Assembly (NCBI GenBank): GCA_028291055.1
Contig: JAQGIP010000048.1
Coordinates: 1 to 59,892 of the forward strand
Direction of reading: 5' to 3'
Source: Caulobacter sp.
GTDB taxonomy: Bacteria > Pseudomonadota > Alphaproteobacteria > Caulobacterales > Caulobacteraceae
DNA: 59,892 nucleotides
Of this stretch, positions 1 through 11,396 are shown in pieces. The notes below the pieces were generated by a model. It had not been told where the DNA came from, did no database searches, and saw only the letters and a list, made by a program, of their open reading frames with translations. How positions within the stretch are numbered: position 1 is the stretch's first letter; each line of letters starts with the position of its first letter. The translations under genes and the position numbers were made by a program.

Positions 1-1008
1 TACATGGCCCAGATCGTGTCCTTCACGTTCCCCCATGTGGGCAATGTGGGGACCAACCTGGAAGACCTGGAGCAGATGTCCGGCTCGGCCGAGACCGCCG
101 CCCGCGGCGCGATCTTCCGCGACCTGCCGACCCCGCCAGCCAACTGGCGCGCCGACTCGGACCTCGCCAGCTGGATGGCCCGCCGCGGCGTCGTCGGCCT
201 GGCCGGCGTCGACACCCGCGCCCTCACCCGTTCGATCCGCGAGACCGGCATGCCGCACGCGGTCATCGCCCACAGCCCCACGGGCCAGTTCGACTTCCCG
301 GCCCTGGTGGCCAAGGCCCGCGCCTGGAGCGGCCTGGAAGGCCTCGACCTCGCCAAGGACGCCAGCTGCCGTCAGGCCTTCACCTGGGACGAGGGGCTTT
401 GGACCTGGCCTGAGGGCTACGCGGGCCCCAAAGACGGCAAGTACGACGTGGTGGTCGTCGACTACGGGGTCAAGCGCAACATCCTGCGCGCCCTGTCGGG
501 CATCGGCGCGCGCATCACCGTCGTGCCCGCCGACACCAGCGCCGAGGCCATCCTGGCGCGCAATCCCGATGGCGTGCTGCTTTCCAACGGACCGGGCGAT
601 CCGGCCGCCACCGGGGTCTACGCCGTGCCGGAGATCCGCAAGCTGATCGACAGCGGCAAGCCGGTGTTCGGCATCTGTCTGGGCCACCAGATGATGGCGC
701 TCGCGCTCGGCGCCCAGACCGTGAAGATGGACCAAGGCCACCATGGGGCGAACCACCCGGTGAAGGACCTGACCACCGGCAAGGTGGAGATCGTCTCCAT
801 GAACCACGGCTTCACCGTCGACCGCGACAGCCTGCCCGAGCCCGTGACCGAGACCCACGTCTCCCTGTTCGATGGCACCAACGCCGGGCTGGCCCTGAAG
901 GACCGCCCCGTCTTCTCCGTCCAGCACCACCCCGAAGCCTCCCCCGGCCCCACCGACAGCCTCTACCTCTTCGAACGGTTCGCCGGCCTGATGGACGACC
1001 AGAAATAA
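1..1008 (+). CDS. carA: Carbamoyl-phosphate synthase small subunit (5' partial)
   Basis: This is the glutaminase subunit of carbamoyl-phosphate synthase, which supplies ammonia to CarB for arginine and pyrimidine synthesis. The reading frame is open to the first base of the window. The residues before the first visible Met (Tyr, then Met-Ala-Gln-Ile-Val) match the interior CarA segment preceding [12 protein letters not shown], so the true start lies upstream and the visible ATG at 4 is internal. The class I amidotransferase domain is complete: the nucleophile Cys sits in GICLGHQ (codon 676-678), and His and Glu are in HHPEASPGP near the end. A palindromic repeat begins two bases after the stop. 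The partner carB starts 1.3 kb downstream, an unusual gap for this pair. Confidence 0.97.
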   Translation, partial: YMAQIVSFTFPHVGNVGTNLEDLEQMSGSAETAARGAIFRDLPTPPANWRADSDLASWMARRGVVGLAGVDTRALTRSIRETGMPHAVIAHSPTGQFDFPALVAKARAWSGLEGLDLAKDASCRQAFTWDEGLWTWPEGYAGPKDGKYDVVVVDYGVKRNILRALSGIGARITVVPADTSAEAILARNPDGVLLSNGPGDPAATGVYAVPEIRKLIDSGKPVFGICLGHQMMALALGAQTVKMDQGHHGANHPVKDLTTGKVEIVSMNHGFTVDRDSLPEPVTETHVSLFDGTNAGLALKDRPVFSVQHHPEASPGPTDSLYLFERFAGLMDDQK

Positions 1009-1010
1009 CC

Positions 1011-1226
1011 GTCCTCCCCAGGTCCGCCCAAGCGGATCGGCCGGGGAGGTCCCGCGAAGCGGGGGAGGGGTTTACCGAGTCAAAGGGTGGGCGTGTTCTG
1101 GCGCCTGGGTTTGTACCGTCACCAACACCTGCGCCACACCGTGAATAGTCGTCGGAGTCGGTAAGCCCCTCCGTCGCTTCGCGCCACCTCCCCAACCGGC
1201 TCGCTGCAGGCTCGCCTGGGGAGGAC
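1011..1226. repeat. Interspersed palindromic repeat, copy A
   Basis: A 216-bp element begins just after the carA stop. Its ends are hairpins of the form CCTCCCC...GGGGAGG, and the two ends are also inverted repeats of each other (GTCCTCCCCAGG at the left, CCTGGGGAGGAC at the right). The core (about 1070-1180) matches the core of copy B at 2007-2227 in reverse orientation. It contains no ORF with protein-like features. It resembles a REP/MITE-like element; no mobilising gene is adjacent. Confidence 0.85.
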
Positions 1227-1486
1227 CGCCATCTGCGCTGTGGCCGTCCGGGCCGATGAGCGACCAGGTGATGGCGCGTCTGGACAAGGCCCATTTCCGC
1301 TTCCGCCATGAGCATCTGAGCTACCCGGACGCCGGCCACGCGGCCTTCGGCGCCCCCATCGCGGCGGACAATCCGCGCCTGCAGATGCTGACCCAGTTGG
1401 GCGGCACCGTGGCGGGCAATCTGGCCGCCCGCGCCGACGGCTGGCCCAAGGTATTGGCCTTCCTGAAGGCGGCGTTGCACCCTTGA
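1227..1486 (+). pseudogene. 3' fragment of a BAAT/dienelactone-type hydrolase
   Basis: An 86-codon open stretch encodes a C-terminal piece of an alpha/beta-hydrolase. It contains WPSGPMSDQVMARL followed by HLSYPDAGHAAFG, the segment carrying the catalytic His in acyl-CoA thioesterase/BAAT C-terminal and dienelactone-hydrolase relatives. Protein-like reading continues upstream of the first ATG (1256) up to about 1235, and then meets the end of repeat copy A at 1226. The nucleophile elbow and the rest of the fold are absent. The simplest reading is a gene truncated by the repeat insertion or an associated deletion, with no function retained. Confidence 0.65.
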
Positions 1487-1545
1487 AATGTGACCGCAAC
1501 CCGTTCTGTGACAAGGCGTGGCGGGCCCGGGCGAATCAAAAACTC

Positions 1546-1573
1546 TTGCCAACTTTTGGAAAGTCGCACAATT
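1546..1573 (+). promoter_or_regulatory. Possible sigma-70 promoter for the cold-shock gene
   Basis: TTGCCA (1546-1551) and ACAATT (1568-1573) are spaced by 16 bases in a locally AT-richer stretch. They leave a leader of about 140 bases before the ATG at 1721. Long 5' leaders are common for csp genes. This is pattern matching only. Confidence 0.35.
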
Positions 1574-1720
1574 TACGGGATCGAATTCGCACGAGGTTCG
1601 GCTGCTCTTCCAAGGCTCTTTCTTCCGAGCCCGGACCCGTCTTCCGATCCCCAACCGCGTTTGATCGGCCGCCCTTCGAGGGGCGGTTCGCCTGCCCACG
1701 ATCTTAAGGACTACCTCTAC

Positions 1721-1927
1721 ATGGCTACCGGCACCGTCAAATGGTTCAACGGCACCAAGGGCTACGGCTTCATCCAACCGGATGAGGGCGGCGCCGATGT
1801 GTTCGTTCACATCTCGGCCGTCGAACGTGCGGGCCTTCGCTCGCTCAACGAAGGTCAGAAGGTCACGTTCGAACTCGAACGCGACTCGCGAAGCGGCAAA
1901 ATGTCCGCCGGCCAACTCCAGGCCTAA
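1721..1927 (+). CDS. Cold-shock domain protein, CspA family
   Basis: A 68-residue single-domain nucleic-acid chaperone of the usual length for the family. It begins [18 protein letters not shown] and carries both RNA-binding motifs, RNP1 (KGYGFI) and RNP2 (VFVHI). CspA-type proteins bind single-stranded RNA or DNA and melt secondary structure. The ATG at 1721 is chosen because the csp fold starts exactly there; an AAGGA lies upstream at 1706-1710. The gene sits alone between carA and carB, followed by a strong terminator and bracketed by two inverted-core repeats. Whether it is cold-induced, constitutive or stationary-phase cannot be told from the sequence. Confidence 0.95.
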   Translation: MATGTVKWFNGTKGYGFIQPDEGGADVFVHISAVERAGLRSLNEGQKVTFELERDSRSGKMSAGQLQA

Positions 1928-1972
1928 GGACCAGCCGGACTACGCCGAGAGGCGCCGTTCGGAAAATTTCGT

Positions 1973-2004
1973 GGGTCGGTTCGAAAGAGCCGGCCCATTT
2001 TCTT
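1973..2004 (+). terminator. Rho-independent terminator of the cold-shock gene
   Basis: A 10-bp stem (GGGTCGGTTC with GAGCCGGCCC, two G-U pairs) is closed by a GAAA tetraloop and followed by ATTTTCTT. It lies 45 bases after the csp stop and ends two bases before repeat copy B, so the repeat inserted directly behind it. Confidence 0.85.
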
Positions 2005-2006
2005 GC

Positions 2007-2227
2007 GTCCTCCCCAGGTCCGCCCAAGCGGACCGGCTGGGGAGGCAGGCTGCGAAGCAGCCGGTGGGGCTTACTGAGCCGGCGACTAGCCACGTTCTGG
2101 CGCCGACATCGGTGACGGCTCAAACCCCAACGCCACAACACGCCCACCCTTTGACTCGGTAAACCCCTCCGTCGGCTGCGCCGACACCTCCCCAACCGGC
2201 TCGCTGCAGGCTCGCCTGGGGAGGACT
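2007..2227. repeat. Interspersed palindromic repeat, copy B (core inverted relative to copy A)
   Basis: A 221-bp element with the same terminal hairpins as copy A (GTCCTCCCCAGGTCCGCCC at the left, GGCTCGCCTGGGGAGGAC at the right). The interior near the right end (AACACGCCCACCCTTTGACT) is the reverse complement of the interior near the left end of copy A. The termini keep the same orientation while the core is flipped, as expected from recombination between terminal inverted repeats. It ends about 105 bases before carB. Confidence 0.85.
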
Positions 2228-2332
2228 CATTGCTTGCACCCACCCGACTCCCTCTCTAAACGGGCGCCTTAACCTGCAGTCTGATCGGGGCCGGGCGCGC
2301 GATGGCGCGACCGCCCTTTTGCGCGAGCCACG

Positions 2333-5623
<3,291 letters not shown>

Positions 5624-5628
5624 GCACA

Positions 5629-5663
5629 AAAAAGGCCCCCCGCTTGCGCGAGGGGCCTCTCTC
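5629..5663. terminator. Bidirectional terminator between carB and the convergent gene
   Basis: The stem AGGCCCC/GGGGCCT encloses a CGCTTGCGCG apex. It is preceded by a run of A (for the minus-strand gene) and followed by TCTCTCT (for carB). It lies between convergent stops. Confidence 0.85.
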
Positions 5664-5687
5664 TAAGCCGTGCTGGGTCGGGGGGGA

Positions 5688-6197
5688 TTACCAGCGGCGG
5701 CCATAGTTGTACGAGTCGTAGCCGTAGCCGCGGCCGTACTGTTGTTCGTAGTAGCGACGGTCATGACGACGGTCGTACCCGCGCCATTGGCCGCGTTGGT
5801 CGTAGAAGCCGTCGTTGTAGTAGTAGACCTGACCGTACTGGCGATATTCGCGGCGCTGGTCGTAGTAGCCTTGGTCGCCGCCGCAGGCGGCCGAGTTGGC
5901 GGCGGAACTGCGGCCCACGTTGCCGCCGACGACCGCGCCGGCGACGCCGCCGACAACCGCGCCTTCGGTGCGCGCGCCGTGGCCGCCGATGTTGGAGCCG
6001 ATGGCCGCGCCGGCCAGGGCGCCCAGGATGGCGCCGCCCGTCGAACCGTTATGCTTCTTTTGCTGACAGGGATCGCGGCCCTGGTCGTAGTAGCGGCCGT
6101 CGTCGCCGCGATAGGGCTGGGCCGAAGCCATGATGGGGGTGGCGATGGCGCCGGCCGCCACGGTGGCGGCCAGGATGGCGCTCAGGGTGCGCGTCAT
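5688..6197 (-). CDS. Exported glycine-zipper protein (17-kDa antigen-like), Tyr-rich C-terminus
   Basis: A 169-residue protein starting MTRTLSAILAATVAAGAIA with a signal peptide ending near ASAQP. A glycine-zipper segment follows (GGAILGALAGAAIGSNIGG, then GAVVGGVAGAVVGG), as in the Rickettsia 17-kDa surface antigen and other 2TM glycine-zipper proteins that insert in or stabilise the outer membrane. The C-terminal third is rich in Tyr, Arg, Gln and Gly. No lipobox Cys is seen at the cleavage site. The start is set by a GGAGAC Shine-Dalgarno at a suitable spacing; a 16-residue in-frame upstream extension has no such support. The precise role is unknown. Confidence 0.85.
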   Translation of the reverse strand: MTRTLSAILAATVAAGAIATPIMASAQPYRGDDGRYYDQGRDPCQQKKHNGSTGGAILGALAGAAIGSNIGGHGARTEGAVVGGVAGAVVGGNVGRSSAANSAACGGDQGYYDQRREYRQYGQVYYYNDGFYDQRGQWRGYDRRHDRRYYEQQYGRGYGYDSYNYGRRW

Positions 6198-6379
6198 GAT
6201 CTGTCTCCGTTGTTTTCCGTGATTGCGGGCCGGGGCGGTCCACATCCGATGACCCCGTTGTAGGAGAGGCCGCCTGAACGCGTTTTGAACCGTGGAAGTC
6301 AGGTTCCGTTCATCTGGCTTTCCCCTGGGGAGGGCGTGCTAGAGAACGCGGATAAGACCAAAAGGTTGGGAGAATTCGC

Positions 6380-7177
6380 ATGGTCGGTCGGCTGGACGGC
6401 AAGGTGGCCCTGGTCACGGGCGGGGCGAGCGGCATCGGGCGCGGCTGCGCCGAGGCCATGGCGCGCGAGGGCGCCGTCATGGTGGTCACCGACATCCAGG
6501 ACGCCGCAGGCCTTGAGACGGTCAAGCTGGTCGAGGCCGAGGGCGGCAGGGCCGTCTTCCTGAACCACGACGTCACCAGCGAGGACGCCTGGATTGCGGT
6601 CGTAGCCGAGACCGCCACCCTGTTCGGCCGCCTCGACATCTTGGTCAACAACGCCGGCATCGGCATGGGCGGTCCGGTCACCGAGTTCAGCCTGGCCGAT
6701 TGGCGCCGCCAGCAGGCGATCAACGTCGATGGTGTCTTCCTGGGCGTGAAGCATGCCCTGCCCCTGATGCGAAAGAGCGGCGGCGGCAGCATCATCAACA
6801 TGTCCTCGGTGGCCGGCATCAAGGGTTCGGCCAACATGAGCGCCTATTGCGCCACCAAGGGCGCGGTGCGGCTGTTCACCAAGGCCATCGCGCTCGAATG
6901 CGCGGCGGCGAAGGACGGGGTGCGCTGCAACTCCGTCCATCCGGGCATCATCGAGACGCCGATCTGGGACGGCATCAGCGCCTCCGTCGGCGCGGCAGCG
7001 GGCGGCGCCATCCCCAACCGCATCGACCTCGACGCCATGACCGCCATCGCCACGCCGCTCGGCGTGAAGGGCTATCCGCAGGATATCGCCGCCGGAGTCG
7101 TCTACCTGGCCTCCGACGAGTCCCGCTATGTGACGGGCACGGAACTGGTCATCGACGGGGGCCTCATCGCCCGCTGA
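6380..7177 (+). CDS. Short-chain dehydrogenase/reductase
   Basis: A 265-residue classical SDR. It has the cofactor motif TGGASGIG (residues 13-20), an acidic residue after beta-2 (VVTDIQD) suggesting NAD(H) preference, the structural NNAG, the catalytic Ser in NMSSVAG, and Tyr/Lys in YCATK. The C-terminal segment DESRYVTGTELVIDGG is typical of the FabG/cyclohexanol/hydroxysteroid dehydrogenase group. The substrate cannot be read from the sequence. The gene stands alone with its own short upstream region, 80 bases before a GST gene on the same strand, with which it may be cotranscribed. Confidence 0.9.
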   Translation: MVGRLDGKVALVTGGASGIGRGCAEAMAREGAVMVVTDIQDAAGLETVKLVEAEGGRAVFLNHDVTSEDAWIAVVAETATLFGRLDILVNNAGIGMGGPVTEFSLADWRRQQAINVDGVFLGVKHALPLMRKSGGGSIINMSSVAGIKGSANMSAYCATKGAVRLFTKAIALECAAAKDGVRCNSVHPGIIETPIWDGISASVGAAAGGAIPNRIDLDAMTAIATPLGVKGYPQDIAAGVVYLASDESRYVTGTELVIDGGLIAR

Positions 7178-7255
7178 TCTTTGGGGCGCTGACCTTGACG
7201 CCGGCGCAAAGCGAACGACCTTGGCCTTAAAGCCCTATCGCGCCGGAGACCGTCC

Positions 7256-7921
7256 ATGCTGACCGTGCACCACCTGAACAACTCCCGCTCCCAGCGGGTG
7301 CTGTGGCTGCTCGAGGAGTTGGAGCTTCCCTACGAGATCAAGCACTACCAGCGCGACGCCAAGACCATGCTGGCGCCGCCGGAGCTGAAGGCCATCCACC
7401 CCCTGGGCAAGAGCCCGGTGATCACCGACGGCGCCGCCACCCTGGCCGAGACCGGAGCCATCATCGAGACCCTCTGCGAGAACTATGCGGGCGGCCGCCT
7501 CAAGCCGCCGGTGGGGACGGAAGAGCGCCTGCGCTGGATCTACTGGATGCACTATGCCGAGGGCTCGGCCATGCCGCCCCTGCTGATGAAGCTGATCTTC
7601 TCCACCATGCCCGACCGCGCCCCGGCCCTCATGCGCCCGATCGTGCGCGGCATCGCCAAACAGGCCCAGGACAGCTTCATCGACCCGCAGCTGAAGACCC
7701 ACTTCGACTACTGGGAGTCAGAGCTCGGCAAGTCCGAATGGTTCGCCGGCAAGGACTTCACCGCCGCCGACGTGATGATGAGCTTCCCCCTGGAGGCCGC
7801 CGCCGACCGCGGCGGAGCGACGCAAGGCCGCCCCCGCATCGCCGAATTCCTGAAGAAGATCCACGCGCGCCCGGCTTATCAGCGCGCGCTGGAAAAGGGC
7901 GGGCCCTACGCCTACGCTTAG
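7256..7921 (+). CDS. Glutathione S-transferase family protein
   Basis: A 221-residue protein of standard GST length. The N-terminal thioredoxin-like domain begins MLTVHHLNNSRSQRVLWLLEE, with Ser10/Ser12 at the position that activates glutathione in theta/beta-like bacterial GSTs. LGKSPVITDG carries the cis-Pro loop, and AETGAIIETLC supplies the gamma-glutamyl-binding Glu-Thr. The helical C-terminal domain contains the N-capping box around KDFTAADVMMSFPLE. It probably conjugates or reduces electrophiles in the cytosol. It lies downstream of the SDR in the same direction, so it may belong to a small detoxification unit. Confidence 0.92.
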   Translation: MLTVHHLNNSRSQRVLWLLEELELPYEIKHYQRDAKTMLAPPELKAIHPLGKSPVITDGAATLAETGAIIETLCENYAGGRLKPPVGTEERLRWIYWMHYAEGSAMPPLLMKLIFSTMPDRAPALMRPIVRGIAKQAQDSFIDPQLKTHFDYWESELGKSEWFAGKDFTAADVMMSFPLEAAADRGGATQGRPRIAEFLKKIHARPAYQRALEKGGPYAYA

Positions 7922-7950
7922 AGCGCGTTCGCAAGTCCCGGGAGGATTCC

Positions 7951-8472
7951 ATGCCGATGCGGAACCCCACAATCATCGCCGCGATCGGCGCCTCCGTCTG
8001 CGCGGGGGTGGCTTCGCTCGCCTGGGCCGACGAGCCAGTCGGGCCCCCGCAAGACGTCTATGAAATGGTCAAGGCCGTGGGGCCGCCGACGGCGCAGGCC
8101 AAGATGCGGGGCGATCAGCGCTTTGAAAAGACGCTGACGATGGGGCGCGGGAGCGACGGCCAGCTCGCCATCACCTCCATGCAGGCCCTTGGCCCGGATC
8201 AGAAGCCGGCCCTGCCGGCCGGCACCGTCGCCGTGCTCTACGCCCACTACCAAGGGCAATGCGCCGCGCCCAACGGCGCCGACGACTTCCCCGCGAGCCA
8301 GGGCGTGGCGACCTTCGTCATCAGTTCGTCGGGCGCCAGCATCTGGGAGATCGCGGCCGTCAACGGCGTGACCTCCATCCGGCTCGTGAAGGACGGCGGC
8401 TTCGGACCCTGGGAAGCCTTCCAGGCGAACCCTGAGCGCTACGCGGTCTATCGCTGCGACAAGTACCGCTGA
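7951..8472 (+). CDS. Exported protein of unknown function (possibly JAB/DUF4329-like)
   Basis: A 173-residue protein. The start at 7951 is supported by GGGAGGA nine bases upstream and by a signal peptide (MPMRNPTIIAAIGASVCAGV...AWADEP). The longer upstream frame is only a shadow of the GST gene. The mature part has YAHYQGQ, then DDFPASQGVATFVISSSG and WEIAAVNG, faintly like the His/Ser/Asp layout of JAB or DUF4329 proteins where HxH...S..D would bind zinc. The match is incomplete, so activity should not be assumed. There are two Cys in the mature protein (GQCAAPN and YRCDKYR), which could form a disulfide in the periplasm. Confidence 0.75.
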   Translation: MPMRNPTIIAAIGASVCAGVASLAWADEPVGPPQDVYEMVKAVGPPTAQAKMRGDQRFEKTLTMGRGSDGQLAITSMQALGPDQKPALPAGTVAVLYAHYQGQCAAPNGADDFPASQGVATFVISSSGASIWEIAAVNGVTSIRLVKDGGFGPWEAFQANPERYAVYRCDKYR

Positions 8473-8506
8473 GCTTCTCGCGCCGCGCTGCCGCCTACCA
8501 CCAGGC

Positions 8507-9343
8507 CTAGCCCGTCACCAGCAACGTCGCCGCGCCGGCGCCGATGGCCGCGATGCCGATCAGCCGCCCGGTCGTCACCTTCTCCTTCATCACGAAGATG
8601 GCGATGCCCAGGGCGAATACGATCGACGTCTCGCGCAGCGCCGCCAGCCGGGGCGTGTCGCCCAGCCGGAACGCATAGAGCGCCAACCCGTAGGTCACGA
8701 TGGACAACGCGCCGGCGATCAGCCCCGGCTTCCATTCCGACTTAGCCGCCACGATGAAGGCCGGGCCCCGCCACAGGGCGAAGATGGCCCCGATGCCGCC
8801 GCCCAGCATCAGATAGACCCAGACGATGTAGCTGAGCGCGGAGGGCGCGGCGCGCACCCCCTGGGCGTCGATCACCGTATAGGTGGCGATGGTGGCGCCG
8901 GTGGCGAGCGCCCAGCCGAGCGCGCGGCGGTCCACATGCCTGCCCAGGCCCACCGTCATCACGCCCGCGCTGACCAGACCGATGCCCAGCGCCGTGAAGA
9001 GGGTGATCGGCTCATGGAACACCCCTACCGCGACGCTCGCCGCCAGGGCCGGCGCCACGCCGCGCAGGATCGGATAGGCCACCGTCATGTCGGCTCGCTC
9101 GAAGGCGTTGATCAGGCAGAAGAGGTAGACGAGGTGGGTCGCCCACGACCCCGCCAGCCACAGCCACGCCCCATGCGGCAGGGATACGAAGAAGGCCGCC
9201 GGCAGGATCAGCAGCGCCGAGAAGCCGTCGATCAGCGCCCGGCTCGACATCTTGTCGCGACCGGACTTCAGGATGGCGTTGACCACCGCGTGCGCCGCGC
9301 CGGAGCCCACGATCATCACGGAAGCGGTCTGGGCCGGGGTCAT
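8507..9343 (-). CDS. DMT-superfamily (EamA) transporter
   Basis: A 278-residue polytopic membrane protein with about ten hydrophobic segments arranged as two EamA halves (second half beginning around GWALATGATIATYTV). Motifs such as AYPILRGVAPALAA in half one and ALRETSIVFALGIAIFVMKEK in half two are typical of EamA permeases that export amino acids or other metabolites. The substrate is unknown. The gene is on the minus strand, 45 bases beyond the S9 peptidase stop, and may be transcribed after the peptidase pair. Confidence 0.9.
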   Translation of the reverse strand: MTPAQTASVMIVGSGAAHAVVNAILKSGRDKMSSRALIDGFSALLILPAAFFVSLPHGAWLWLAGSWATHLVYLFCLINAFERADMTVAYPILRGVAPALAASVAVGVFHEPITLFTALGIGLVSAGVMTVGLGRHVDRRALGWALATGATIATYTVIDAQGVRAAPSALSYIVWVYLMLGGGIGAIFALWRGPAFIVAAKSEWKPGLIAGALSIVTYGLALYAFRLGDTPRLAALRETSIVFALGIAIFVMKEKVTTGRLIGIAAIGAGAATLLVTG

Positions 9344-9388
9344 CGCCCTGTCCTGGCAGGCTTACCCGAAGGAGCGCAACGCTCGGGT

Positions 9389-11314
9389 TCAGTCCGGCGG
9401 GTTGTGCTTCACCACGAAGGCCACCGCCTGGCGCAGCATCTCCGTGCGGGACTGCGACGTGGACAGCCAATGGTCCTCGGGCAGTTCCACATACTCCACG
9501 GGCCTATGGGCCGCCTTCAGCGCGCGGTTCATGTCGCGGCTCTGGGCGATGGGCACGACGGTGTCGTCCTTGCCGTGCAGCAGCAGGACGGGCGCGTCGG
9601 CCCGGCCCGCCAGCGCCAGCGGTGAGACCTCCTTGAGGCGGGCGTCCGAGGTGGCGTCCTTGGCCCCCATGAACCGCTTCCAGTAGCGGGTGCCGGTGTT
9701 GGCCACGCCGGATTCCGCCGAACGCAGCAGCAGGCCCTGAGGGTCGGCCACCCCGCCCCAGGACACCGCGCAGCGATAGACCCCCTGCTGGACGGTGACC
9801 CCGGCCAGGGCCGCATAGCCGCCGTAGCTGGCGCCGACGATGCAGGCCCGCTTGGGGTCCACGATCCCCTGGCGCACCAGCTCCGCCATCCCGTCGGAGA
9901 CGTCGGTCTGCATCTTGCGGCCCCATTCGCCGTAACCGGCCCGCACGAAGGCCGCGCCATAGCCGTCGGAGCCGCGGAAGTTGGGCTGGAACACCGCATA
10001 GCCGCGCGCCGCGAAGGCCTGGGCCATCCAGTCGAAGCGGGGATAGTCGCGCTCCTCCGGGCCGCCGTGAGGCAGCACGACCAGCGGCAGGTTCTTGGCC
10101 TCCCGTCCGGGCGGCAGGGTCAGCACGCCATGCAGCGCCAGGCCGTCGGCGGCCTTGTAGTCGATCATCCGCACGGGACCGACATCGGCCTCCTGCACGT
10201 CGGGATATTCAAAGCCGATCTGGCTGGCCTTGGCGCCGTCGATCATCCAGTAGGTTCCGGAATCCCCCGGGCCGGTGGTGAACACCACCACGCGGCGCAG
10301 GTCGCCGCTGTAGTTGACGATCCGCACGCGGCGCCCGGCGAAGGGCTTGCGCACGGCGTCCATCCGCTTTTGCACGGCGGGGTCGAAGAAGCTGGTGCTG
10401 GGCGCGTCGCCATCGAACCCCACGCCGATCGCGCGGCCCGTGATGCGATCCAGGATGACGCCGTCGATCCGCTCATTGGGCGACAGGGGCTTGCCCTCAT
10501 CCGCCCCGGCGCTCTGCATGTAGCGGACGTCGCCGTCGTCGCCGGTCACCGCATAGATGAAGGAGCCCGGCTGGGCGCCCTCGCTGACCAGACCGCCGCC
10601 GAACAGCTTGTCATGGGTCTCGACCACCAACCGGCCGTGGTCCGCGCCCGCGAACAGGCGCCAATGGCCGCTCGCCTCCTCATAGTCCGTGTTGGCCACC
10701 ACCGCGCCGTCGGCGCCCACGAGCCAGTCCTGGCGGTTATCGCCCCCGTTCGCGACCTTGGTCGCCTCGCCGCTATCGAGATCGACCCGGTAGAGGTCGG
10801 GCCATGAACGCAGGACACCGCCCCGGCTGCTGGTCTTGAAGCCCTCGAAGAAGCCGTACCACCGCCCGCCGATCTGGGCGGCGCCGTCCAGGCCGAACAC
10901 GGCGTTGCTGATCTGGCCGCTGGCGAAGACGAAGAAGGTCGTGCCGTGGACCAGGTCCACCACCAGCACCTGGGAAATCTCGTGCTTGAAGCCATATTCG
11001 ACCCCGAAGTCGTGGGTCTCGGTAGACACCACCATCAGGTGGTCCTCGCCGGCCCAGCTGACGGCGCGGATCTTGACCTTGCCGACCGGGAATTTGGCCA
11101 GCAGGCCGCCCGGCAGGGCCGTCACCACCAGGCTGCGGTCCTTGCCGTCATCGACGATCATCGCCATCCGGGCGCCGGAGGGCGACAGGGCCACATCGTC
11201 CAGGGCGGGCAGCCGGCCGTAGGCTTCGACCGGCGGCGGCGCGGCGAACGCGGCGCCGGCCGCGGCCGTGAGTGCGGCGAGACAGACGCCAAGCGCCACC
11301 AAAAGACGAACCAT
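9389..11314 (-). CDS. Exported S9 family (prolyl oligopeptidase-type) peptidase
   Basis: A 641-residue serine peptidase. The start at 11314 gives a signal peptide (MVRLLVALGVCLAALTAAAGAAFA); an 18-codon extension upstream would bury it. The N-terminal half is a beta-propeller-like region, and the C-terminal alpha/beta-hydrolase domain starts around [19 protein letters not shown]. The catalytic Ser is in GASYGGY (about residue 496), Asp in HGKDDTVVP (about 584) and His in PEDHWLS (about 615). It probably cleaves peptides in the periplasm as a dipeptidyl- or acylaminoacyl-peptidase. A paralogue lies immediately upstream on the same strand, and even the leader sequence is shared, indicating tandem duplication. 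Confidence 0.93.
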   Translation of the reverse strand: MVRLLVALGVCLAALTAAAGAAFAAPPPVEAYGRLPALDDVALSPSGARMAMIVDDGKDRSLVVTALPGGLLAKFPVGKVKIRAVSWAGEDHLMVVSTETHDFGVEYGFKHEISQVLVVDLVHGTTFFVFASGQISNAVFGLDGAAQIGGRWYGFFEGFKTSSRGGVLRSWPDLYRVDLDSGEATKVANGGDNRQDWLVGADGAVVANTDYEEASGHWRLFAGADHGRLVVETHDKLFGGGLVSEGAQPGSFIYAVTGDDGDVRYMQSAGADEGKPLSPNERIDGVILDRITGRAIGVGFDGDAPSTSFFDPAVQKRMDAVRKPFAGRRVRIVNYSGDLRRVVVFTTGPGDSGTYWMIDGAKASQIGFEYPDVQEADVGPVRMIDYKAADGLALHGVLTLPPGREAKNLPLVVLPHGGPEERDYPRFDWMAQAFAARGYAVFQPNFRGSDGYGAAFVRAGYGEWGRKMQTDVSDGMAELVRQGIVDPKRACIVGASYGGYAALAGVTVQQGVYRCAVSWGGVADPQGLLLRSAESGVANTGTRYWKRFMGAKDATSDARLKEVSPLALAGRADAPVLLLHGKDDTVVPIAQSRDMNRALKAAHRPVEYVELPEDHWLSTSQSRTEMLRQAVAFVVKHNPPD

Positions 11315-11396
11315 AAGCACCCCCAACTTCCCCGAGCGACGTTTGGCGCGGCCGGGGTTGCCGGTCAACCCGCCCGCGCCTGCCGCGGCGGCCGCA

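Noticed and set aside
1583..1595. GAATTCGCACGAG looks like a cDNA-library EcoRI adaptor
   Set aside because: It lacks one base of the common adaptor and lies in continuous, natural-looking sequence ahead of csp; coincidence is more likely than contamination.
1490..1720. In-frame extension upstream of the cold-shock protein
   Set aside because: The csp domain begins exactly at 1721 and the upstream codons show no protein-like pattern.
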